From CAG-411 sp045124315 (lineage in GTDB: Bacteria; Bacillota; Clostridia; Lachnospirales; Lachnospiraceae), in NCBI GenBank assembly GCA_045124315.1, contig JBGVLO010000270.1, positions 1 to 30,914 of the forward strand: a DNA stretch of 30,914 bases, read 5' to 3'. The notes beneath the pieces were generated by a model. The model was not told where the DNA came from and searched no databases. It saw nothing but the letters and a program-made list of their open reading frames with translations. Made by a program: the position numbers and the translations under genes. Positions 8,787 to 15,904 of the stretch are shown here, piece after piece. The number at the start of each line of letters is the position of its first letter. Position 1 is the stretch's first letter.

Positions 8787-10598
8787 ATGAATTTGTTGAC
8801 GGCAGAAAAGATTAGCAAGAGTTTCACGGATCGAAAGGTCTTAAATCAAGTTTCTTTCGGAATCAATGAAAATGATAAAATAGGTGTGATTGGTGTAAAT
8901 GGAACAGGAAAATCCACATTATTAAAAATCCTTGCAGGAAAAGAATCTGTGGATGAAGGACGTGTGATTAAAGGGAATGATGTACGTGTGGAATATTTGG
9001 CGCAGACACCGGAGTTTGATGATGCGTATTCTGTACTTGAAAACGTAATAGGGTCTCATCAACATGCCAGTGACGGATGGAATGTGGAGGGAGAAGCTAA
9101 GGCTATGCTTGGGAAACTGGGAATTACCGATTGGGATTTGCAGCCTTCTAAGCTATCTGGCGGACAGAGAAAGCGAGCTGCGTTGGTTCGTACTCTGTTG
9201 ACCCCTGCTGATCTTCTCATATTAGATGAGCCTACGAATCATTTGGACAATACCATGGCGGATTGGCTGGAGAATTATTTGCAATCCTTCCGTGGTTCCT
9301 TTATTATGATCACTCATGATCGATATTTTTTAGATAAAGTAACCAATAAGATTGTGGAAATTGACAAAGGAAAATTATATACTTATGAGACCAATTATTC
9401 CGGGTTTCTTCAATTGAAGATGGAACGGGAAGAGATGGAACAGGCTACGGAGCGGAAGAAAAAGTCATTGTATCGTCAAGACCTTGCATGGATCATGCGA
9501 GGAGCACGGGCAAGATCCACAAAGCAAAAAGCTCATATACAGAGATTTGAGGAATTGCGAGATAGAGAAAAAATCGAAGAAACAGAGCAGATCGAGATTA
9601 AGTCGTTCGCATCCAGATTAGGGAAAAAGACCATTGAACTATCCAACATATCAAAGGCCTATGGGGAAAAAAAGATCATCGAGAATTTTACTTACATTTT
9701 TTTGAAAAAGGATCGAATCGGTATTGTTGGAAATAATGGTGCAGGTAAGTCTACCTTGTTAAAAATGATTAATGGTGTGGAGTCCATAGATTCTGGAAGT
9801 ATTGATATTGGATCTACTGTTAAAATTGGCTACTTTGCTCAGGAGTGCGAAAGTATGTCTCCTAATCAGAGAGTGATTGATTACGTAAAGGAAGTAGCAG
9901 AATATATAGAGACTCCGGCTGGAAAAGCCAGTGCGTCGCAGATGTTAGAGCGATTCTTATTTTCTGGTGCAATGCAATATTCGGCTATTGAGAAGTTATC
10001 CGGTGGAGAGAGAAGAAGATTATATTTACTGAAGATTCTTATGGAAGCCCCGAATGTATTGATATTGGATGAGCCTACCAATGATTTGGATATTCAGACA
10101 CTTCGAATTTTAGAAGATTATTTGGATGATTTTCCGGGAATTGTAATTACGGTATCGCATGACCGTTACTTTTTAGACCGGGTTGTTAGACGAATATTTG
10201 CCTTTGAGGGAAATGGAGTTGTAAAACAATATGAAGGTGGATATACAGATTACTGGAATAAGTTAGAGTGTGAAAAAGCGGAGACTTCCCTAAAGGGCGG
10301 AGCTTCGGAACCGAAAGAAGAGAAAAAATCAAAGAAAGAGTACAAGAATAGACAAAAGAAATTGAAGTTTACCTATGCTGAGCAGAGAGAATTTGAGACC
10401 ATTGACGAGGATATTGCAAAGCTTGAGGAGAAAATAGAGCAGGCAGAGAAGCAAATGTCAGAGCATGCAAAAGATTTTGTGAAATTGCAGGAGTTGATGC
10501 AGGAAAAGGAAGATTTGCAAAGCCAATTAGATGAAAAGATGGATCGATGGGTATATCTAAATGACCTTGCGGAACAGATTGAAGCGGCAAAGCAGTAG
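8787..10598 (+). CDS. ABC-F family ATPase, Uup-like, with C-terminal coiled coil
   Basis: A 603-residue soluble protein with two fused ABC ATPase domains and no membrane segment. ABC-F proteins bind the ribosome and rescue or tune translation. Domain 1 has Walker A GVNGTGKST (about 37-45), signature LSGGQRKRA and Walker B LILDEPTNHLD. The charged linker follows (about 200-260). Domain 2 has GNNGAGKST, signature LSGGERRRL and LILDEPTNDLD. The last 80 or so residues (YAEQREFETIDEDIAKLEEKIEQ and onward) form the coiled coil typical of the Uup branch, so this is more likely Uup-like than EttA or an antibiotic-resistance ABC-F, though paralogue assignment by eye is uncertain. GAGGAG at 8771-8776 supports the start. 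Its TAG stop overlaps the ribosome binding site of the next gene, implying co-translation. Confidence 0.93.
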   Translation: MNLLTAEKISKSFTDRKVLNQVSFGINENDKIGVIGVNGTGKSTLLKILAGKESVDEGRVIKGNDVRVEYLAQTPEFDDAYSVLENVIGSHQHASDGWNVEGEAKAMLGKLGITDWDLQPSKLSGGQRKRAALVRTLLTPADLLILDEPTNHLDNTMADWLENYLQSFRGSFIMITHDRYFLDKVTNKIVEIDKGKLYTYETNYSGFLQLKMEREEMEQATERKKKSLYRQDLAWIMRGARARSTKQKAHIQRFEELRDREKIEETEQIEIKSFASRLGKKTIELSNISKAYGEKKIIENFTYIFLKKDRIGIVGNNGAGKSTLLKMINGVESIDSGSIDIGSTVKIGYFAQECESMSPNQRVIDYVKEVAEYIETPAGKASASQMLERFLFSGAMQYSAIEKLSGGERRRLYLLKILMEAPNVLILDEPTNDLDIQTLRILEDYLDDFPGIVITVSHDRYFLDRVVRRIFAFEGNGVVKQYEGGYTDYWNKLECEKAETSLKGGASEPKEEKKSKKEYKNRQKKLKFTYAEQREFETIDEDIAKLEEKIEQAEKQMSEHAKDFVKLQELMQEKEDLQSQLDEKMDRWVYLNDLAEQIEAAKQ

Positions 10599-10604
10599 GA
10601 GGAT

Positions 10605-12557
10605 ATGGTGATAGAAGAAAATATAAAGTGCGTCAGGGGAACTGGTATGCCACTAGGTGTTGTAAAGACCGGACGGAATCAGTGGCAGTTTTCTGTGGCA
10701 AGGAAACGAGGAAAAGAAACAGAATTACTACTGTTTCATGCCGGAGAAGAGGAAGATAGCATTCGAATAAAACTAACAGACGAATATTTGATTGGAGGCG
10801 TATATTCGGTTGTTCTCACTTTTTCTGATGCCGGAATTTGTGAATATTTATATGAGATAAATGGAAAATCTTATCTGGATCCTTATGTGAAAAAGATTGC
10901 GGGAAGAGATGTCTTTGGCGGAGAACGTGTGAGTGAAAAACAGGTAAGAGGCTGCCTGGTGGATTTGGGGAAAATTGTGAGTGAGCCTTTGTACACACCA
11001 TTTCATCAGTTGATTCTATATCGATTACATGTAAGAGGCTTTACGATGCATCAGTCGTCGAAGGTGAAGAATAAGGGCACCTTTAAAGGCGTAGAAGAAA
11101 AAATTCCCTATATGAAAAGTTTGGGAATTAATGCAGTTCTATTAATGCCTTGTTATGATTTTGACGAGCTTTTTTTAGAAGCGGAAAAGGCAATAAATCA
11201 GAGGGCAAGTTATCTGGATTATACAAAACCTATGACTAAGGAAGAGGAAGAAAAGCAAAATTTCCCTAAGGTGAATTTTTGGGGATATTCCTACCGGAAT
11301 TCTTACTTTGCACCAAAGGCATCCTATGCATCAGATGTAAAGAACCCAATACGAGAGATGAAGAATATGGTAAAAAAGATGCATGAGAATGGTATTTCAG
11401 TATTTATGGAGATCTTTTTTAATCATGGGACACCCCAATCTTTTATATTGGATTGTCTGAGGTACTGGGTAAGAGAATATGCAATTGACGGATTTAAGAT
11501 TAATACGGAAGTTGTAAACTCTAGTACCATCGTAAGTGATCCTTATTTATCCAGAACAAAGTTTTTGGCAACTTATTGGAACACGGGCGAGTTTTATGAT
11601 GAATACGAGTTTGTGGAAGAAAAGACTTTGGCAGAGTATAATGACGGATTTATGGTAGATAGTCGACGTTTTCTGAAAAGTGATGAAGGACAGGTAAATG
11701 CGTTTATCAACAGGATGCGAAAGAATCAGAGACAGCAGACCGTGATAAATTATATTACAAATACCAACGGATTTACACTGATGGATTTGGTGTCATATGA
11801 TATCAAGCACAATGAAGAAAACGGCGAAAATGGTATGGACGGAACGGAATTTAACTATAGTTGGAATTGTGGTTGGGAAGGACCTACCAGAAAGAAACAG
11901 ATTATACAACTGCGTTTGCGTCAGATAAAAAATGCTTTGTTGTTTGTTTTATTGAGCCAGGGAGTTCCTATGCTGTTGGCTGGGGATGAATTTGGCAATA
12001 CACAGTTTGGGAATAACAATGCTTATTGTCAGGATAATGAGATTGGTTGGGTGACCTGGACAAAAAAGGCAATGAATCAACGAATATTTGCCTTTACAAA
12101 AAAGGTGATCGCATTGCGAAAGGCGCACCCTGTATTCTCATCAGGACTGGAACTTAGAGGCATGGATTATGTTGCATGTGGTTTTCCGGACATTTCTTTT
12201 CACGGAACAAAGCCCTGGTATCCGGACTTGTCCAATTACAGTAGGGTGTTTGGTGTGATGCTGTGCGGTAAGTATGCGCCAATCAGTATCCGTCAGTCCG
12301 ATAAGAGCTTTTTTTTGGCATACAATATGCATTGGGAAGAGCATAAGTTTGAATTACCAGTATTGAAAAGAAATAAAAAATGGAAAGTTGTGATCGAAAC
12401 AAATGAGAAAATGTTGGATTTTGCGGAACCTTCAGAGGAGGAGGGACAAGTTGGAATTCTAGAATATATGGTAAAACCTAGAAGTGTGGTTGTGTTTGAA
12501 GAAGTGGCCATGAAAGAAAAAAAGAAGAGTAAGAGAAAAAATATTAGCACTCAATAA
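10605..12557 (+). CDS. GlgX/isoamylase-like GH13 protein with all three catalytic acids replaced (putative pseudoenzyme)
   Basis: A 650-residue cytoplasmic relative of glycogen debranching enzymes: an N-terminal CBM48-like beta domain (about 10-105), a GH13 barrel (about 125-560) and a C-terminal beta domain. The fold markers are well kept, for example GVPMLLAGDEFGNTQFGNNNAYCQDNE and SYDIKHNEENGENGMDG. The catalytic positions are not. Region I reads FMEIFFNH (Glu269), region II GFKIN with Asn300 instead of the nucleophile Asp, region III ATYWN with Thr323 where GlgX has the Glu of AEPWD, and region IV TNTNGFT with Thr387-Asn388 where GlgX has AHDGFT. Hydrolysis is therefore not expected; glucan binding or a scaffold role is inferred. 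AGGAGG (10597-10602) overlaps the upstream stop codon. It is only 2 bases from ATG 10605 and 5 from GTG 10608, so either may be used. The stop codon lies inside the CIRCE element. Confidence 0.9.
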   Translation: MVIEENIKCVRGTGMPLGVVKTGRNQWQFSVARKRGKETELLLFHAGEEEDSIRIKLTDEYLIGGVYSVVLTFSDAGICEYLYEINGKSYLDPYVKKIAGRDVFGGERVSEKQVRGCLVDLGKIVSEPLYTPFHQLILYRLHVRGFTMHQSSKVKNKGTFKGVEEKIPYMKSLGINAVLLMPCYDFDELFLEAEKAINQRASYLDYTKPMTKEEEEKQNFPKVNFWGYSYRNSYFAPKASYASDVKNPIREMKNMVKKMHENGISVFMEIFFNHGTPQSFILDCLRYWVREYAIDGFKINTEVVNSSTIVSDPYLSRTKFLATYWNTGEFYDEYEFVEEKTLAEYNDGFMVDSRRFLKSDEGQVNAFINRMRKNQRQQTVINYITNTNGFTLMDLVSYDIKHNEENGENGMDGTEFNYSWNCGWEGPTRKKQIIQLRLRQIKNALLFVLLSQGVPMLLAGDEFGNTQFGNNNAYCQDNEIGWVTWTKKAMNQRIFAFTKKVIALRKAHPVFSSGLELRGMDYVACGFPDISFHGTKPWYPDLSNYSRVFGVMLCGKYAPISIRQSDKSFFLAYNMHWEEHKFELPVLKRNKKWKVVIETNEKMLDFAEPSEEEGQVGILEYMVKPRSVVVFEEVAMKEKKKSKRKNISTQ

Positions 12558-12577
12558 AGTTGAGTGCTAATATTTTT
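12537..12577 (+). terminator. Terminator hairpin coinciding with CIRCE
   Basis: An 18-bp perfect stem (12537-12554 with 12560-12577), loop TAAAG, A-rich left foot and five T residues on the right foot. It would end the ABC-F/GlgX-like transcript right at the stop codon, and can act in either direction because of the A/T symmetry. Confidence 0.7.
12544..12570. promoter_or_regulatory. CIRCE operator (HrcA binding site)
   Basis: TTAGCACTC, nine bases, GAGTGCTAA: an exact match to the CIRCE consensus, including the 9-base spacer. The nine bases include the TAA stop codon of the upstream gene (12555-12557). It lies 8 bases before the -35 box of the htpG promoter and 254 bases before the htpG start codon. 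CIRCE is the binding site of the heat-shock repressor HrcA, so htpG is the likely target. hrcA itself is not in the window. Confidence 0.93.
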
Positions 12578-12578
12578 C

Positions 12579-12607
12579 TTGACTTTTTAAAATCAGGGTA
12601 TTAAGAT
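12579..12607 (+). promoter_or_regulatory. Probable htpG promoter
   Basis: TTGACT (12579-12584), 17 bases, TAAGAT (12602-12607). The -35 is 5 of 6 and the -10 is 4 of 6 against consensus. Its place directly after CIRCE fits repression by HrcA. Confidence 0.55.
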
Positions 12608-12616
12608 ATAGATACA

Positions 12617-12793
12617 AAACACCCATGTCTTGTAAATTAAGTCAACACCATAAATATATTCCATGGGTGTTTCGTAAACGATGATGCACACGCCTTACGG
12701 CGGCGCTGTACGAACCTTGCAGCGGAGTGCAAGGTTCTACCGGAACTATGCGAATATATTGAAAAACAGAATACATAGTTGAAACTGTGTATT
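12617..12793 (+). other. Structured 5' leader of htpG
   Basis: The transcript from the promoter at 12579-12607 would carry a leader of about 210 bases with several stems: 11 bp closing a 34-base loop (12617-12627 with 12662-12672); 4 bp CGCC/GGCG (12691-12702); a perfect 10-bp stem with loop GCGGAG (12712-12721 with 12728-12737); and a 10-bp stem with one G-T pair (12770-12779 with 12784-12793) shortly before the ribosome binding site AAGGAG at 12811-12816. The middle part is clearly richer in G and C than its surroundings. I do not recognise it as a named riboswitch; an RNA thermometer or an inserted small repeat is possible. Confidence 0.5.
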
Positions 12794-12824
12794 AAAAAAG
12801 AGTTTAGAGTAAGGAGCGATTGTA

Positions 12825-14903
12825 ATGAGTAGAGAACAGGGTAATTTGTCTATTGATTCAGAAAATATTTTTCCAATCATAAAAAAATGGTTGTATTCCG
12901 ATCACGATATCTTTATTCGTGAGTTAGTTTCCAATGGTTGTGATGCCATTACAAAATTAAAAAAGTTAGATTTGATCAGTGAAGTAGATATTCCAGATGG
13001 ATATAAAAATTATATAAAGGTAATTGCAGATGCAGAGAAGAAAACTCTTACCTTTGTGGATACCGGTATTGGCATGACAGCAGACGAGGTAAAAGAGTAT
13101 ATCAATCAGATTGCTTTTTCTGGAGCTACAGACTTTATAGAGAAATATAAGGACAAGACAAATGAAGAGCAGATTATTGGACATTTTGGTCTTGGATTTT
13201 ATTCCGCATTTATGGTTGCCGATAAGGTTACCATTGATACTTTATCATACAAGGAAGGTGCAGAACCAGTTTACTGGGTGTCCGATGGTGGAATGAATTT
13301 CGTTATGGACAAGGGTACCAAGGATACATGGGGTACAAAGATCACATTATACTTAAATGAGGATTGTTATGAATTTGCCAATGAATATCGTGTAAAAGAA
13401 ATTTTAGAGAAGTATTGTTCTTTTATGCCTACAGAGATTTTCTTTGAAAAAGCAAATGCAGAGCAGGAATATGAGACAATTGATGCGGCTGATATTAAAG
13501 AAGATGATGTGGTTGTAGAGAAATTTACAGAAGAAGCAAAAACAGAAGAACGTGAGAATGAAAAGGGTGAGATGGAGGTAGTAGAAATTTCACCTGCAAA
13601 GGATAAGGCAAAAATCAATAAGCGTCCGGTTTCTCTTAGCAATCCTACTCCATTGTGGACGAAACATCCAAATGAGTGTACGGAAGAAGAGTATAAGGAA
13701 TTTTACAGAACAGTATTCCGTGATTATAAGGAGCCTTTGTTCTGGATCCATTTGAACATGGATTATCCATTTAATTTGAAAGGTATTTTGTACTTCCCTA
13801 AGGTAAATACAGAATATGATAATTTAGAGGGAACCATTAAGTTGTACAACAATCAGGTGTTTATTGCAGATAACATTAAGGAAGTAATTCCAGAGTTCTT
13901 GTTGTTGTTAAAAGGTGTAATTGATTGTCCGGATCTTCCATTAAATGTATCCAGATCCGCATTACAGAATGATGGATTTGTGAAAAAGATTTCTGAGTAC
14001 ATTACCAAAAAGGTTGCAGATAAGTTATCTGGAATGTTCAAGGTAGAACGTGAAGAATACGAAAAATACTGGGATGATATCAGTCCATTTATTAAGTTCG
14101 GTTGTCTTAAGGATGAAAAATTCCAGGAGAAAATGAAGGACTTTATTATCTTCAAGAATTTGGATGATAAATACATTACTTTACCTGATTATGTAAAGGC
14201 TGTGGTTGGTGCTGAGACTGCAGTAGATGAAAATGGAGAGGCAGTAGAGGCTGAGGTAGTAGATGAAAATGAATCACAGGATAAAGACAAAGAACCAAAG
14301 AAGACTACTGTTTATTATGTAACAGATTTACAGCAGCAGAGCCAGTATATTAATATGTTTAAGGCAGAAAATAAAGATGCTTTGATCTTAACTCACAACA
14401 TCGATCAGCCATTTATCTCCCGTTTGGAGCAATTAGACGAAACCCTTCGTTTCCAGCGTGTAGATGCTGAATTGCATGATGATCTGATGGATGAAACAGA
14501 TGAAGTTGCCATAAAAGAGGAACAGGATACTTTGACAGAAGTATTTAAGAAAGCACTAGGAAAAGACCAGTTGCAAGTGCAAGTTACAAAATTAAAGAAC
14601 GAAAACGTATCTTCTATGATTACTTTATCAGAGGATAGTAGAAGAATGCAGGATATGATGAAACAGTATGGAATGGCAGGAATGGATCCAGCAATGTTTG
14701 GTTCCGCAGGTGAAACTTTAGTATTGAATGCGAACCATGTTCTTGTTAAATACATTTTTGAGAATAAGGATAGCGAGCATGTTGATACATTCTGTCAGCA
14801 ATTGTATGATCTTGCAGCATTGGCACAACGCCCACTATCAGCTGAAGAAATGACAAAATTTGTTGAGAGAAGTAACGAAATTATGATGTTGTTAGCAAAA
14901 TAA
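12825..14903 (+). CDS. htpG: Molecular chaperone HtpG (bacterial Hsp90)
   Basis: Cytoplasmic ATP-dependent chaperone of 692 residues. The GHKL ATPase domain is clear: FIRELVSNGCDA with the Mg-ATP-binding Asn37, the DTGIGMT motif (about residues 78-84) and the GHFGLGFYSAFMVADKV lid segment. The middle domain includes PLFWIHLNMDYPFNLKGILYFPK and NVSRSALQND, and the C-terminal dimerisation domain runs to the end. The region from about 215 to 270 and a run near residues 470-490 are unusually acidic and charged compared with E. coli HtpG, as seen in other clostridial homologues. AAGGAG at 12811-12816 supports the ATG. The gene stands alone under a promoter next to CIRCE, suggesting heat-shock control by HrcA; in B. 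subtilis htpG is not an HrcA target. Confidence 0.97.
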   Translation: MSREQGNLSIDSENIFPIIKKWLYSDHDIFIRELVSNGCDAITKLKKLDLISEVDIPDGYKNYIKVIADAEKKTLTFVDTGIGMTADEVKEYINQIAFSGATDFIEKYKDKTNEEQIIGHFGLGFYSAFMVADKVTIDTLSYKEGAEPVYWVSDGGMNFVMDKGTKDTWGTKITLYLNEDCYEFANEYRVKEILEKYCSFMPTEIFFEKANAEQEYETIDAADIKEDDVVVEKFTEEAKTEERENEKGEMEVVEISPAKDKAKINKRPVSLSNPTPLWTKHPNECTEEEYKEFYRTVFRDYKEPLFWIHLNMDYPFNLKGILYFPKVNTEYDNLEGTIKLYNNQVFIADNIKEVIPEFLLLLKGVIDCPDLPLNVSRSALQNDGFVKKISEYITKKVADKLSGMFKVEREEYEKYWDDISPFIKFGCLKDEKFQEKMKDFIIFKNLDDKYITLPDYVKAVVGAETAVDENGEAVEAEVVDENESQDKDKEPKKTTVYYVTDLQQQSQYINMFKAENKDALILTHNIDQPFISRLEQLDETLRFQRVDAELHDDLMDETDEVAIKEEQDTLTEVFKKALGKDQLQVQVTKLKNENVSSMITLSEDSRRMQDMMKQYGMAGMDPAMFGSAGETLVLNANHVLVKYIFENKDSEHVDTFCQQLYDLAALAQRPLSAEEMTKFVERSNEIMMLLAK

Positions 14904-14911
14904 AGTTTCTA

Positions 14912-14958
14912 ATAACGCTTCAGAACCATCTCTATTATATGTGGTTCTGAAGCGTTAT
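14912..14958 (+). terminator. Perfect 17-bp inverted repeat after htpG
   Basis: 14912-14928 pairs exactly with 14942-14958 around a 13-base loop, starting 8 bases after the htpG stop. There is no T run after it, so termination would be weak or Rho-assisted. It may instead be the left end of the larger palindromic element described next. Confidence 0.6.
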
Positions 14959-15178
14959 GTCATTTGCTTAAGCTCTAAATCTTAATTTATAGGTTGGAAT
15001 GTGAATGTATCTGTAAAAAACTGTACGAAAGCCTCGGCACTTAATGAGCGAATGCTTTTTCGCGAATTTAGTACCGTTAGGCTTGAGTCCAAGCGAGAGC
15101 GGGTTTTTGTAAGATACATTGGCAGGCCAACCTTTTCATGAAAGTTTAAGGCTTAAGTAAATGACCTTGGTTCTGAAT
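14921..15178. repeat. Nested long inverted-repeat element of about 260 bp
   Basis: Several arms pair across a common centre near 15057, in the right order: CAGAACCA (14921) with TGGTTCTG (15170-15177); GTCATTTGCTTAAG (14959) with CTTAAGTAAATGAC; AGGTTGG (14991) with CCAACCT; AATGTATCT then AAAAAC with GTTTTT then AGATACATT; AAGCCT with AGGCTT; and CGGCACTTAATGAGCGAA with TTCGCGAATTTAGTACCG at the core. Pairing is imperfect, and about 20 bases including AAGCGAGAGCGGG on the right have no partner. No reading frame of interest lies inside. It fits a MITE-like or REP-like extragenic element, or a structured RNA. The rest of the 411-base gap between htpG and the lipoprotein holds only that gene's upstream region. 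Confidence 0.6.
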
Positions 15179-15314
15179 AGTTACCTTTTATGAATAAAAA
15201 ATAGAAATTCTCACATACTATAAATAGTTTGATTGTAAGGTTTTAACTAAGTAAAAGAGTTGTATGAACTTTGCAATAGCACTGAGTATTCTATTTATAG
15301 GAGGAGAAAAATTT

Positions 15315-15761
15315 ATGAAGAAAAAAACAATTGCATTATTATTGGGACTATCCGTATCTTGTATTGGTATTATGGGCTGTGGTGCAGATACGAACAATTC
15401 AGCTACAGATAGTACAGCAGCCACAAATGTGCCAGGAGATGGAAATACTTCCAATGATCAAAACGGAAATGGGGTAGACGATGCTGCAGGAGATATTGGT
15501 ACAGGTGTAGAAGATGCCGTAGACGATGTGGGAAATGGTATTGAAGATGCTGTGGATGATATTGGAAATGGAGTGAACGATACCAATGGTACGGTAGATG
15601 GTGTTGAAAATGGAACCAATGGAACCAACAACGGTACAAATGATACAAATGGTACAGATGATACTGTGAGAAATTCAGAAAAGGCTACCGGAAGTCCTAC
15701 TAATAATGGAAATAAAAACAAAAATAAAACAACAAATGACGGTACAAATAACAATCGATAA
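15315..15761 (+). CDS. Small repeat-rich lipoprotein of unknown function
   Basis: A predicted 148-residue lipoprotein. Residues 1-21 form a short Lys-rich signal peptide with hydrophobic core and the lipobox IMGC, giving lipidation at Cys22. The mature part has almost no hydrophobic residues: an acidic section of repeats of about 11 residues (GTGVEDAVDDVGNGIEDAVD, continuing DIGNGVND), then Gly/Asn/Thr/Asp low complexity (NGTNGTNNGTNDTNGTDD), and a basic Asn/Lys tail. It is probably disordered at the outer face of the membrane; no enzymatic domain is seen. GGAGGAG at 15299-15305 favours the ATG at 15315 over an upstream in-frame ATG at 15264. Such low-complexity lipoproteins are known in Lachnospiraceae, but I cannot name a function. 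Confidence 0.8.
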   Translation: MKKKTIALLLGLSVSCIGIMGCGADTNNSATDSTAATNVPGDGNTSNDQNGNGVDDAAGDIGTGVEDAVDDVGNGIEDAVDDIGNGVNDTNGTVDGVENGTNGTNNGTNDTNGTDDTVRNSEKATGSPTNNGNKNKNKTTNDGTNNNR

Positions 15762-15772
15762 ACATAAATTCC

Positions 15773-15821
15773 AAAAGGTACAGGCCGGATTGGAAGATCC
15801 AATTTTGTCTGTACCTTTTTT
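15773..15821 (+). terminator. Terminator of the lipoprotein gene
   Basis: An 11-bp stem, AAAAGGTACAG (15773-15783) with CTGTACCTTTT, encloses a smaller ATTGGA/TCCAAT hairpin and ends in a run of T residues. The A-rich left foot also allows use on the minus strand. Confidence 0.85.
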
Positions 15822-15904
15822 GATCTATAGGATTAGGGGATCAAAAGCCTATACTTGATTGGGGTATTGTAAAATGTGCGCTATAGTAGTTGTTTAGAAA
15901 TTAA

